Source: Trochalopteron elliotii (lineage: Eukaryota; Chordata; Aves; Passeriformes; Leiothrichidae). From it: a DNA stretch of 64,000 nt. Positions 25,666 to 39,253 of the stretch are shown here, piece by piece. The translations under genes and the position numbers were made by a program. The stretch's first letter is position 1, and every line of letters starts with the position of its first letter. The notes below the pieces were generated by a model. That model searched no databases, was not told the origin of the DNA, and saw nothing but the letters and a program-made list of their open reading frames with translations. Location: NCBI GenBank assembly GCA_024734555.1, contig JANPWX010000108.1:1298566-1362565 (forward strand), read 5' to 3'.

Positions 25666-27524
25666 TGTTAGCAAAGGTCCTAACCATAGTAAAAAATGCA
25701 TCTTTATATGGAATTGCTTTCAGATTTGTAAGTGATCTGGAAACATGTAATGAATGATCTGCCAAAACAATGGATTTTTAAACTCAGTTACAAAGGACTA
25801 CTGTTTTGCAGTGACGAGCAGAAAGAGATAGACCACCCATAAAAGGCTGGAAGTGCCAGAGACCCTGGATTGTACTCCATAAGACAATTAACAATGACAT
25901 GTTTATGCAATATAAAGTAAACCAAAAGTATTAAAAAAAAAAAAAGTTTGTGTGTGCATGTGTAAATATATAATATAAATATATATTATGTTTGTAACCC
26001 TACTATGGGGCTTCCCTGGGAGAAGCATGACTAAATTCAAAGGTTTCATTAAATTAAAAAAAAAAAGCAAAAAAAAAAGCTGGTCAGAAGCCTCAAATTT
26101 TATATTCAACTTATTGTATTTCAGTGAGAAATTTGCCCCATTCACAAATGTGAATCCAATGGCTAACATGACATTTGTATTAAAAACAGAAAATAAAATT
26201 CTGTTTTGTTAGATCAATGAGGGAACAATAACTCATTCTTTAAATGTCAGAGTAAGAATATATGATCTTTTCCTCAGAAGAGGAGATCTTTAGGCGAAGT
26301 GCTTTGCACCTTGACACACGGTGGGATCTCTCTTCTACTGTAAGTCTCGATCAGAGGTTCCACTGGGTAGTGTAGCACAGTTTAAGTTGATCTGATCCAT
26401 CAAGTTACCATTTTTCATTAGCCAAATCTGCTATCACTTGTTACTCCTGCAAGCTGCACCTGTAGGCAGTCTGGCCCTGCTAAAGATCCTGGGAGTCATG
26501 CCATGTCCCAGTACTCACACATGCAATACCACATGGCACAGCAATTCCCTGACGCTGGGCTTTGTGGCATCAGCAGCTCCGGGCTTGTTAGCGTTTTTCC
26601 CCTTGTCTGGATCTTACTCTGTGCCTCACAATGTCACCCAGCACTCACAAACCATTTCTTCAACAGGCTGCACCTCATGCCTTTCTTTACTCCTGTTATC
26701 TGTGCAATCCTTCCACTGCAGCTCATGGTGGTCCTCATTCCTCTGCGCTGCTGTGTTTAAGGGTTTGAAAAAAAATGAAGGAAAACCTTAGAAAATGTTA
26801 AAGAAGCTCTTGCTGTCACATACATTATTGAGAAAACTATTAACATATTCTTAAATTTTCCTATTTCAAGTTTTGCCTTTCATATCCCTTTTGTATGCTG
26901 AAAGCTGCTGCTGAAATTTAATGTTCCTAAACACCTCAAGAGGTTTTAGAAAACCAGACAAAACTTTTTATGTTACAACCTTCTCCCTTTTAAACAGAAA
27001 TTAAATCCTAACCAGAAATGCATGGAAAACTTTTTTTTCCCCATTTTTTTCTCTCCATTTGTGTCCCTCTAGCTTCATCAGTAAATAATAAAGAGCAATC
27101 CAGGGAAATCTGGATTGCCTTTTCCTCCAAAAAGTAAGAGAGAAATTATGGGATTTTGCTTCTGTTTGGGATCTTAGCCGTCAGGCATACATATGCAATC
27201 ACATAAACTCACTGTCTTATCCACACATAGACACCCACAGATGTATATGCATATATAAAAATATAAATAAATTATTTAAGCATTACCTGCAATTATTAGG
27301 CCAAGCAACACAAAACCAATCAAGGAAGTTTGAATTATTATGGCATAAAAATATAGAATTCCTTGACTTTGGTCAGTTGCGAGGCATGAAATCTTCAGTT
27401 AGGGAAAGAAATAACCATCTTTTGTTATCTAAATCTTTTCTTATCGGTTTTCATACTGCAAGAATAATTTTTTCCAGTATTGAGGACCAAGTGTCCATTA
27501 TTTAGCTGTGTGCATCCTTGTATC
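25666..27524. other. Non-coding DNA with a GC-richer block
   Basis: Mostly AT-rich, with A runs at 25932-25944 and 26056-26078. From about 26280 to 26790 the sequence is clearly richer in G and C and holds two overlapping + strand frames, 117 codons (26438-26791) and 85 codons (26503-26760). Neither peptide shows a signal, domain or repeat I recognise; both are Ser/Leu/Cys-rich, as is usual for C/T-rich DNA. It may be an unrecognised old repeat. Confidence 0.5.
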
Positions 27525-27622
27525 ATATACATATATATATGTGTGTGTATATATATATATATATATATTTATATGTATATAAAATATATATATAAATATA
27601 TATATATTTATATATATATATA
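27525..27622. repeat. TA-rich microsatellite, 98 bp
   Basis: (TA)n with GTGTGTG, TTTA, TGTA and AAAA interruptions. Several segments are self-complementary and could extrude as hairpins. The interruptions suggest an old array, and the length may be unreliable in assemblies. Confidence 0.95.
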
Positions 27623-28660
27623 ACAGTACATATATACTTGGTCATATTTAAGCTCCACTGAGGTTGAGAGGTCAATCTTTATTTTCATAACTTTAACATC
27701 AATAGGATTACCCCAAATTCATAATGTTGACACCTTAAAATCTAATTCGACCCTGTTGCCCAAAAAATTGAGAAAAATCACATCAACATTCAGCTGAGAA
27801 TATGGGGAGAAAAAATGCAGCACCATCATCACATGAAAAAGAAGCCTTAAAATATAGCAGGCAATAATGCCCCAGATTATATCTCATAAAGGATGAACAC
27901 ATCTATTTGTGATTTAATCCACTATCTGTACTCAAAGAACAATTCCAATGTTTTAAATATTTTAAATTCTTTCTTCATTTTTGGTTAAGAAGGATCAGTC
28001 AATTATTTATCTTGATATCCTCATCAGTCCAGTTTTAAAGACATAGGTGACTTCTGTATTATAAATATAGCGAGAGGTTTAGAACAATTTCTACAGGCAA
28101 GTTTGCACTTTTTCTTCCAGACTCTCTTCATGAACAGTGAACCTTCTTTTTTGTTCCTTATAAATGTTAAAAATAACTACAGTCTTATCCTTCTCCTTTT
28201 ACTGAGAAGTTGAAATAATGCATGCCTCATTCAAAATATAAACAAAAAAAATCCTGTTGTACAGAAAGGTTTTGTTACTGTTGTCAATATCATGTTAGTG
28301 TTAAAAATATTGACTTCACACTACCCCCGGGAAAAAATATGGAAACACAACATAGACAGTATGGTCAGTAAAAATTACTAACGAACTAAAAGCATACTCT
28401 GTCTGATTAATTCTTGGACTTTACCTGAAGCTGGATTTTTTAGCAGTTGAATGAAAGAATGGAGAAAGAAACATAATTTGTTTTAAATTCCAGTAGTAGT
28501 CATCTCCTGTATATTTATCTATGTTTCTAATTACATGCCAATAAAATTCTATCCAAAACATTACTTGAAATGTGAATTTTAAATTTAGTACTTTATTCTA
28601 AAACATAGGAATAAAAAGTTTGTAATTTATCTTTTTTATTTTTTTCACAGCTGAAAATCT

Positions 28661-28706
28661 AAGTATTTTTTTCTACTCTAGAGAAATTTTCTTAGTAGAA
28701 AAATAT
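28661..28706. repeat. Inverted repeat (hairpin), about 10-bp perfect stem
   Basis: TTTTTCTACT at the inner end of the left arm (28668-28677) pairs with AGTAGAAAAA (28694-28703), and the stem continues imperfectly outward. The 16-base loop contains CTAGAG and ATTTTC. It is AT-rich and small, so it could be chance. Confidence 0.55.
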
Positions 28707-31700
28707 TTTTGGGAAAGCAATAGCTGCTTCTATTTCATAATTTGTGGTAATTATAAAAAGTGGTAATAGTGAATTCACTCTCATTTTCAAAGTTTGCTAT
28801 CCTGTTCAACCTTTAATTCATTATTACCTCAATGAATATTCAACACATAAGCATCACTGTGGAAACCTGGTTCTTGTCCAAGATATTTAGATCAACAAGA
28901 TAAGAAATTGCATGTAACGCTTGAGTTTCTTTTAAACTCCCAATGTTTCTTGTTCTAGCTCTCTATGTTTAGGAATATTAGATAACAGTAGAACTTTTCC
29001 TGAAGGAAGCTAGCAGGTGTCTGAACTGCTGGATTTGTTCCATAATCTAGATGTGGGTACACACATTCTCCTGTGTGCACAAGAGATATAAGGTCTGTTA
29101 GAAGATTATTAACAGATTTAGAGGAGTACTGATCAGCCACCACCTCTGAATGTTACCTTTGGTAATTATTTGGTGTAGTGTTAGGTAAAGATGTTTGCTG
29201 AACTCAAGTAAAAGACAGAAACGAGAATAATATATTCAATATTCTTTCTTGGGAAATTTGATTACCAATATATGAATAAAGCTGCCATACATTTAAGAAA
29301 ACAAATCCAGTGTTGCTCATGGGGCTCAAAGCACTAAAAATTAGTTGTAGAGGTGGCTGGAGGAAATAAATGGCTGGGCTAATGGTTTTGAATATAAAAG
29401 ACAGAAGTGTTTCAAATTGTCAAAAAATTTCTCTGTCACCCTTTCCCAAAAGAGAGTGAAAGATCCAGATGGCAATCACGTCACATGATATAGGTAGGAG
29501 TAACCAAGCTCTCCAGCACATACATTCATTGACTAATTCAGTTCTTAAAGGGCTGAGTGAAAGAATCAGGCATAGCTGCAAGATTTTGAGTTTTTAATAT
29601 ATTTGAGGCATAATTTAGGAAATTATGGAAGCCTGGAGTTTGAAATATATATGCTATTTGTGGATGTAAAGTGTCCTAATATTTTGCCTTATATAAAAAT
29701 ACAAATATAAATTACACTAATATAAGATGTGAAAGTCTTAGTTTTTAGCCATTAAATAAATGTTACAATAAATAAATTAATGTCAGCATATCGGCTTATA
29801 GTTGATCATTTTAAAAATCTTTAACGTACCAGTAACTGCTGTTCATAGTCATACCAAATAACCCTACAACAACCCTAACCTGTTGAGTGAATCTGAAATT
29901 AATAATACTTAGCATATATAAAGATGAAAGAAAACAATAGTTACTTAGTTATTTAACAATTTTTACTTTGCTGCTTGCAATTAATTATTCATCAAAAAAA
30001 AATCTTTTTTCCTCCAGCAACTTTATCTCTAATTTTCCTAATTTTTGTATGACACACAGAAAAAAAAAAAGGAAAGGCATAAAAAGTCAAATCATCCTTA
30101 TGTTCTAAAGTTAAAAGGAAGTGATGGTTTTGCACAGACTTAGTTGTGTAGACATTGCAATAATATCAGCCATATATGACAAATAAGTGAAGTACCAAGA
30201 GCCCAAGGACCTGCCCAGATGTGTTTTCATCACAAAACCATGAAGAGCTTTTGAGGCATCTGTGGCATTTAAGACTTAATTATGTGGGTGATTTCATCCA
30301 AAGCGCTTTTAAACATTGTGCCAATGGATTTCTTGGTTTCATTTTCCTGTCACTTATTGTTGCTACTGAGGGCTAGAGCTGTTGGTGAGTAGTCTTCGAA
30401 CTACACATACTGCTATCTGCTTTCAATGAACAAGAAGTTCTGCTGCTAAAAGAGGCCAAGATTTCCAAAAGCATATAAATGCCAATCAATGCTTTTCATG
30501 TGTATTAATATTTCATGGCAAGTGGTCAGACTGAAAATGACTTTCTTCTTTTGTTCAGCACTAAGTCATGACTGTTTTTATTGATACAAGGGAGAATTTT
30601 CCTGTGAGTTATCCTCTGTGCAGAAGGGCAAGGGAAAAAGTAAGGTTTTCAAATAGTTGTCCGGAAAATTTTAGAGCCAATTAAATTCCATATGATATTG
30701 CATAGGGTTTAATGATAAATAAGAGAAAAAGCAAAGATGTGTTTCCTTGATTTAGCTGCTGGACCAGTTCTCAAATGCTGGATCTGTCACTTGAGAGGGA
30801 AAATCCCTTTCCAGTGGTCTCTGCCACCTTATGAGTTATTACTACCAGTTTTATGTCCTTGTTTATTATCTCCTGGCTTTAGTATTTAATAGGAATACAG
30901 AGTTGCCCACACTCCATTCAGAATGTGGTAGGATTCACAGAAAAAGTCAAACTAACTTAGTTACATCTAAAGTGATATAAGTTTTCTTTTTGGACTACAG
31001 GGAGCTCTGTTTGGCTTTACAATAAAGTAATGACACAGGTTTGGGTTTCTTACCATGAAGTGACATGATATCCTGAAGCTAAAGAAAAATCCTTATTCCT
31101 AGTACTTCTCAGTAGGTTTTCAATCTCAATGGTTTCTTGTGTTTCTTTGCAAGCTGTCATTTCCAAAGGACTATAGCTAAAAGATCAAAGCAATCATACT
31201 TTAGCAGTTAGCTAAAAAACCTTGTACTCACTCATTAAACATTGTTGAAAAATAGATATTTTCTTTTATGACTATAATGAAGTTTCTGAGCCTGAAGAAT
31301 CAATTCCACATCAAAGAATCATTGTCATGATAAATATATATTTTTTTCTCCTGTCTAATAAAACTTCATGGAAGGATTTGTGACATATTAAAACATCAAT
31401 TTGTGAGAAACATGTATTCTGAACTTTTAACTAATTAGATTCAAATCACACACAAGAAATTTTTCTATCAGACATTCCTAAAGTGATGAACCAAGTCAAA
31501 ACCGCACTGCTGCCATCAGTAGGCAACACTTTAACAACAAAGACACTGCTGAGTTTTATCATGCATAGTCTACAGAAATGATGCATAGTCTGCAATTTAT
31601 TTAATTATTCATTTAATTCTGTTTCTGTGTGAATGCCAAAGTAATCAGCTGTACAGAAACGCATGGCTCAAGTAGGTAAATGTATCACCTTGTTTAGACA

Positions 31701-34700
31701 AACTAATACATTTCATTCGTGTAGTGGCTCTCTGTGGTCACAGGCAAAGCATTTGAACATTGAAGATATTTTGCTTCAATCTCCCAGTTAAATTCTAATC
31801 TGTAGTTTAGGACCCATATAACCTTGTCATATGTGCACGGGTTTTGTAGTCCTGAAGGTAAATTGTCACTGAAGGTATTTTCACCAGCATATAAAAGATA
31901 AGGACAAATACTCTGGTGCTTATTTTCTGGTAAGCCAGACACATATTTATAGCATATGTCATACAAATAAAACCGACAGGATTTGCTCTATTTATTTACA
32001 TAATTTATTTTGGGAAAAATCTCAAATCAACAAAAAAAAAGAGATTATTTCTTGATTCTGATGATAGATTTCAAAATTTGCCTATGCAGAGTAAGAAAAT
32101 CCTTTCCATTAACTATGAAGGTCATTGATTATAAATGAACATGATTATTTTGATTTTCCAAGTCATATGTGGTTTATGTGCTGTAATATTATACAATAGA
32201 ACTGAAGTACTGAGGAAAATAAAACATCATCAACATTTAACATCTATTGTTTCAGACTGCACATTTTGGAAAACATATAAACTATTACCTAGGATTTTCA
32301 ATGTGATCTTTAAAGACTTACTACTTGTAAATAATTTCTTAAAAGAAAATTTGTTTCGCTTCTCCCCCACCCCATGGAAATAAACAGAGTTTTCAAAGAA
32401 AAATGCCTGCTGTTTATTCTCTTCTTAATTGATCCAGTATAAATCCTACATCTGCTTGTGTACTGTTAAAAAATATGTCTATTCTATTAATGACTTACAT
32501 TGATTCCAAAATTTGATGTATTTGGTAAAATAGTGTAGGATATTTTTGATGAGGAAATCTTTAACAGATTTTTGCCATCCTTCTCCAGTTTCAAGATATC
32601 ATTAGGTGAAGGTTATTACCTGATGAGAAACAGCTCGCAAGCAGCTCCACAGTTGCTCCACTTATTTTTGCCAAAAATACTAGAGTGAAGATGCTCTGGT
32701 GTATCTGATGAATAACAGTGTGTGGGAGGAGACCCCAAATAGAGATGAAATCACAAAAATACATCATGATGTGGCATTGTTACCATTTAATTCTATTTAT
32801 AAAAGGTGGTTTAGGGCACACAAGAGTATAAGTGGAATTGCAATTTTTAGAGAGTTTACTGTCATCCTCCACAACCCAAACTGAAGAAATGGCACTCCCT
32901 ACTTCCTTAGCCTGTTGAGATCACAAAATAATTGCTGTTATGACTATGAATCACAACCAAGTTACTGTCGGAGAAATGTAGTTTATTTAAGCCCCTTTTT
33001 AATATCCTTTCTCCCAGCTGCATGGATATATTAGTAACCACTTACATCATGGATACTGAAAATTACTCTTTTCCTGTTATGATTTAGATCACAATCTACA
33101 ATTTGCTAATTTTGATTGTTTTTTTTGCTCTTGAAAAATGAGTTAAAATTTTAAGTCTCGAAAATTGCAGTTCAAATCTTTAATTAAAAAGACCACTAAT
33201 TAAAACATTTTAATTTTTCATAAGATATGATATAAATTATGGCAACTATATTTATTATAAAATTAATGATTAATTTCCTGTAGAGCTGTTACAGAAATGT
33301 AAATATAAATATACGTACTGGTGGATGCATACAAGTGTAATTTATATACAGTATAAAGCATATACTATATATATATATGTATGTATTAGATATTCTTTAT
33401 TTTAGCATTATAAATTGAAAAGCCAGTCTGAACTCCACAGATAGTTCCTAGATTCTGTCATGCTTTTTCATCTTCTTTAATAGATTTCCTTAGCGCGTTT
33501 TCCCTAAAAACACAAACACATCTACTTTAGTTTAAATAAAGGGTTGAGTACTATATTTTTAATGGTGAAGTTGCAACAGAGGTTTACTGGAGACAATGAA
33601 ATCTAGCTAGTATTTGGAATAAGCTACTTGTCACTGCATGTGATGTCTGGGAGACATAACCTGGCTGTAGATCCAGCAGTCAGTACAGAACATACCTGAA
33701 GCAGTGGAAAGCTTTAAAAACAACCCTGCCTCTAAAATGCTGACTAAATAAAGAGATATGTACATCAAAAATACATATTATATTTATAAAAGAAGTTACC
33801 TAAGTTGTATAAGCATGCAATTAATTAATCACTTAATTTCTTGAATGCTACTTTGTACTTCTGAGGGAAAAAGATAAAAGAATCTGATTACTCTGAAGTA
33901 TCTTCTTCTTAACTCTTTTTACATTTGATCCTGTACCGTTGACTGACAGATTAATAACTTTTAAATAGACTGAATAATTGATCTCAACATTTTATGAACC
34001 AACTAAAGAGTTTCCTGATATTTTTAGCTATACATACTCTGTTAAATGTTAAGGGGGGTTGGGTTTAGATGTAAACGTTTTAACCTGAAACATTAATTTT
34101 TTGTTTGCTCCGTAAAACAGCTGATCTGAATTTCTCAAGCATTACTAGAGTAAGATATTTTCTTAGTGTCCTAAGAAACATATAGATATCTCAATTAAAG
34201 CATTATCTAACAATAAATACTGACACATTATAAATGCCTCTCTCACAGAATTGGTTTGTTCAGAGATTTTTATGCTCTTAGAAACCTTATCAGGCATGAA
34301 CAGCTAGCCTTTTAGATGATGCAACTCCTGTTACCAAGGATTTATCTTGACTGTGGGATACAAACTCTATTTTGTAATAAAAACTCTTAGCTAATCTGCT
34401 TTAACCACTGGTGAGCACTCCGTCACTAAAAGAAAAAAAAGCCCTGCAATTTTAATGGTAGATTTCAGATGCATGTTAAGGTTAAATAGTGATAGAAGAG
34501 TGTTAAATAAAGTCTTATCAGGTTACCATGCATCAGAACTGTGATAAGGCTTCCTCAGGATAGTATCAAATGGAACAAGGCCCTATTCAGAAATGTCTGA
34601 CAGAAGACACACCGTTACAGTGGGACCTGTCTAATTGACAGCATGGCTTAAGTGTGGAATTTCTGATACATAGAACCTGGTGACCGCCTCGACTCCAGCG

Positions 34701-36001
34701 GTCTGTGCTGTGTTCAGGCAATTTCAGGGTCAGTTTTGTGAGTTAACCAAAACCAGGGATCTGTATAAGCAGGCAGGAAACTTTGCAGCAACAAACTTCT
34801 CTTATCTTTTTTTTTTTTGGCTATTTGTCTCCATCAGACAAATATGTATGGTTCATAAATTATGAAGTGTAGTGCATTTCGGAACCTCAGTAATGGGTAT
34901 TTTTTGAAAGTTATTTATGCTGGACTGATTTACCATCACTTTCCCTAATTTTTAGGCAGGCCCTCAGCTATCTCACAAGTTCCCAGGATGACCTCATCTT
35001 CAAAGGGATTCATGGAAGGAGAAGATACAGACAACTGGACACATGCAGGAACCATCTATATAAACAAGCTTTAATTTTGGTGCTTTTTTGGATGTCCCAT
35101 TTCTGTATCTATTTACCCTTAGAAAGCTCTGTTGCTTTTGAACAGAATTTTAGTTTATCAGTGAGATAACTAAAGAAAAATTTAAAAGAAGATATATTGT
35201 TTGCTCTTGGTGACATTGCATGAACATGGGAACTGCTTAATTTACAGAGAGGACATACTCCCGTACATCACTCCACAATAATCTTTGTGCAAGAAAACGC
35301 TTATTTGAGAATTTCAGAGTGTAGAAAATAATGGCAGGAAAGAAACAGCAAGATCAAAAATCTAAGGTTTTGAGGTGTTTACATAAAAAAATGTACTACT
35401 GGTTATCACTTTCTGACCTTCCTTAAAGGATAAATATCAGATGCTTTAGGCATCTAAACATAAAAATGGTTGAAATAGAATCAGAGCAGAATATTGCTTT
35501 TTTTCCTTCCAGGCATGTGTTTACTATTTGCAGTAAAAAAATTCTATAAAGAGTGTTCAGTAGAGCCTCTAACCTGCTAGTGGCTCACTTGAAAACATTT
35601 ATGAACAGCAAAATGTGTTGTATTTGATCAGGTAGTTAACATTAAATCAAGACATTGTTTGTCTCAGAGAGTGAAAATTTGCTGTTGAGGCAGGTTAACT
35701 GAAAGAAAGCACAAGTCACAAAAAAAAGAGAGGAAAATCAGGGGCTCTGGCAAAAAAAACTCCTTGTAAACAATGGTGCTGGCTCAAAAGGCAAGCACAA
35801 TTTAAAAAAGGAATATAACTCAATTTTAAGAAAAGTATGTGTTGGTAAAGGACTGAGTGAACAGAGTAGTTTAAAGGATATAAATAACACGAATGAAAAG
35901 GTCATTTTGCAGTGTGTTGTGTTCTTGAATGGTGTCATTCTGCACATATCTAGCTACCCAGTAAACTACAAATTGCTCAAGAGTTGAAAGAAAGAAACTG
36001 A

Positions 36002-36033
36002 AGAGGATTTCTGGATTGAGCTAGAAATCCTCT
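36002..36033. repeat. Perfect inverted repeat, 11-bp arms
   Basis: AGAGGATTTCT at 36002-36012 and its exact reverse complement AGAAATCCTCT at 36023-36033 flank a 10-base spacer. One G-T and one G-C pair extend the stem inward. It is too short for a typical microRNA precursor. Confidence 0.75.
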
Positions 36034-38757
36034 GAAAAAATTCACTTTTGAAAAATGAGGATTACATGTTCTATTGCACAAGTATGGCTGTATAAATAAT
36101 TGGCCCAGTATTTGTGCTTAGAACCTTCTTTCCATTGCTTCATTTGAGATATGATGAAAACCAGATACAGCTAAGAAACTAATCTGGTTAGGAAAGTTTT
36201 TACCATAGAAGGAAAAAAAAGGTTTCAAACACCAACTGTTTTCTGGGTTTTTTTGAATGCTTTTTGTAAATTTTGTAAAGTCATACCAGCTTTGACAGTC
36301 TGCTACTTCTTGCTTTACAAATACTCTCTTACTCAGTATAAGACTTCAATAGATGTACCTCGACTTAGAATACCAGAGATCTTCTCTGGTCTGTATTAGG
36401 TGTTTAATATAGATTGAAACAGTCTTCAATACTGTTAGTAGTACTTTAGTTGCATACAGAAATATACAGTCCATTAGCTACTATAGCCGACTCCCTTTTT
36501 TATCTAGTTTGATAAAATGGGAAACACTAAAATTGGAGTGCTTTATTTTCCATTGAAAAAGTTTTTCTGACATGACAAGTGGAATAAGTTGTTTGCATCC
36601 ATTCTTAGATGATAGAAATTGCTTGGCTCCACTCAAAATTCTGAGTGAGTTTATTTGGGTTTTTGACTTGAGTTTCATTTTTTGTCTTTGCCTGTAGAGG
36701 TAAGAGAGTTTTGAATGCAGACGAGCAAAATGTGAGCATAAATTCTGAGCTTTTGTTTAAGTTGCTACTGTTTTGAAGCATGCATATATTTAATTTCCTA
36801 TGGTCAAAATGTAACAGACTGGAAAGGCAAAGTTCTAAATTTTTGCACAATTTTTTATGTATTACAATGCACAAAAGTTTCTTTGATTGATTTGATTTTT
36901 AGTTTCTTCTTAAATACTTAAAATAGCTAATGTTTTCTGCTGCTAGAACAAGGAGAAATTATAGCATAAATCTAGGAAAAAAAGAAAATATCTGTATAAA
37001 GCGGCAAGATTAGAAGAAATTTTATCATAAAATTGTTTACAGACAGATATTTCTATGTTTTTTAAATTATTTATTTGGAGACCAAAGTATTTTTAAAAAC
37101 ATGTAAATTTTATTGACCATCATCTTAAGTGGGCTCAACTGATACCAATATGTGCATGCACAAAGAAAGAATGATAGGAAGAAAATTTAGGATTATCCTG
37201 GCAAATTTTCACTCTGGATTTGAGCACTGAGAAAATTTTCTGAAAGATAAACAGCTATGTATATTAATTATTTACAATACCCACATATTTTAAAAAAAAA
37301 ATCTTTCTGTGCTATATCAGACGTCAGCACCCTAGTGGCAAAAAATGAAGGGAAATTAAAATTGACACTAGTCTTTATAGTAAATTTGGTTAACACTGTA
37401 TATTTAAAAAAAAAGACAAAAATATAATTGCAGGAATTTTTAGCAGTTTTGTGATAAACTTTGCTTATGTTTTAAACCTCTTATGTTAGGATACTATTGT
37501 TATTAATCACAGTAATTCTTTGCCATCCATTTTTTTTTGCCATACTGACCAAGAAGTCTGTGCAACTTCAAGATAGTTCAACAAAATTACTTAACTCATT
37601 CTGCCTTTAGAGGATTATCTGTTCCCCACTGATGTCAATTTCTGACGTGTGTGTTCTGTATACACAATTTGGTACATATTTAACATATCAACAGCAATGG
37701 GAGTCATGGGTATCTGGGGATCATTTCACTGACTGCCAAAGTGCACCCACCTCTTGGGGAAAAGTTATTCCAACATAAACAGCTTTGATATTGCCAACTT
37801 GCACAATATTTGATAATTTCTCTGTGGCCCAGCTGTTCTCTAGTCTTCTCATATGCAGATATTGTCTTTCATTTGGAGAAGAAAAAGGTTTTTATTGCTT
37901 GGTGGAGGAGCTCGGGGCAGGCTATAAAATGAAGCTTGAAGCATTAAAGGCTTTTAGCCACAAAACCCCCACAACTACTTAATATAAAGTGATAATCTTT
38001 TTTTTTTATTATTATTATCAGACATGATCTGGAGGGGAGGAAAAACTGGTGCAGGAAACTTGGAAGGGCCCTACTCTGTTTTTTAAGTCCTTAATATTGT
38101 GAATGCTATTTTTTAGGAAGAATAAGCAAACATGGCACATATTCAAGCTCTAGAGAAGTCAGTGCAATTCTGGTTGCATAAAGACATTCAGGTTTATTTT
38201 CCTACTGACTTCTGGAGAGCAAGGTCACCTTTTTTTCATAAGTAAGAACTTTCATTCTACAATAATAATTGCATGTGAATATTTACTACATTTTGGTTAA
38301 CTTCAATTAATTAGAATATAAAATGGAAATCCTGAAAGTTTTGTTCATGCTGGAACCCTTGACAGATAAGACATCAGTCTGATAACAGCATTGTAAAGTT
38401 TACATTGTGTTGCTTTTTTTCTTACATTTATAAGGTGATATGTTAAATATAAAAAGTTACTTTAGAAAAATCAACATATTTTCTCAATATACTCAAAGGT
38501 GGAATCTTCACAGCTAAATTTCCTTGCTAATAAATTGAGGCAGCATGTGTTCAAAATGAGTTATCACAATATAAATGGCTTAATGAAAGTTTCCAATGGT
38601 CGCTTCTGAATTGAACTTGGATTTAGCTGAGAAGGTTTTCTCACAACTCTGTATGCTTCCAAGGAGAGAGGTTAATCCTTAGGAATGCTAGAGAATCACT
38701 GAATAAACTGATAATAGTACATTTTTATGATTCTGTCAAGTATAGCCACAATTAAAA

Positions 38758-38930
38758 AGTCCCTTTGTGGGCTGAATACAAAGGCTTTGCGAGCCGCAAG
38801 TGGTCTGTGGGCTGTGATACAGAGAATCTTAAGCTGGTGGATATTGACGTAGCCCTATTAAAGTCAATGGCATTAACACCTCTTTTATACTAGCTAACAA
38901 TCTGGTCTGTGATCTGCCCCCTACCCTCTC
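38758..38930. repeat. Degenerate ancient amniote interspersed repeat
   Basis: Two words stand out: GAGCCGCAAGTGGTCTGTGG (38791-38810), like the GAGCCGCATGTGGCCCGTGG core of an old repeat, and ATTGACGTAGCCCTATTAAAGTCAATGG followed by TTTTATACTAGCTAACAATCTGG, like the block GTAGC..ATTGAAGTCAATGG..TTTATACCAGCTGAGGATCTGG known from many bird, turtle and crocodilian loci. The family name is uncertain. The two parts could be one element or two neighbours. Confidence 0.45.
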
Positions 38931-39253
38931 CATTATACACTGTGTTAACAGATTGTCAGACATCCCTTGAGAGAAAATGTATATTCTGCTAGACAAACTA
39001 ATTTTACATCTAAGCATGATTTTTCAAACCAAAATTTTGATCTGAAGCCCAGTAAAATAAAGCAAACTCCTGGAAAAAGTGCTTACTTTCTAAGATTTTC
39101 ACTTTTCTTTTTCGTTTTTTAAACTTATAATCTAGGAACAGTACAACAAGAAAGTCAAAGACAGCCTCAATAGAGCTATTATTTCCCCTCCTGCACAGGT
39201 GGTAGACTCAGTTCTTCCCCTCCCAGTGTTATGCCCAGTGCAGCTGTATCAGA
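38931..39253. other. Non-coding unique DNA
   Basis: Short unique stretch between the ancient repeat and the palindrome. It includes a C/T-rich patch at about 39180-39230 (CCCCTCCTGCACAGGTGG, CTTCCCCTCCCAG). No gene is seen. Confidence 0.5.

Larger units (their letters stand above)
27623..38757. other. Non-coding AT-rich unique DNA
   Basis: About 11 kb without a recognisable gene or young transposon. Open frames do not exceed about 90 codons. Small structures are hairpins at 28661-28706 and 36002-36033, an 11-base direct repeat at 31561/31581, and a short TA tract at 33364-33388. Stretches 30130-30580 and 34590-34810 have balanced composition and are raised as possible conserved elements. Confidence 0.55.

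Noticed and set aside
25344..25757. Plus-strand frames over the long CR1
   Set aside because: They are antisense to CR1 ORF2 and its neighbourhood.
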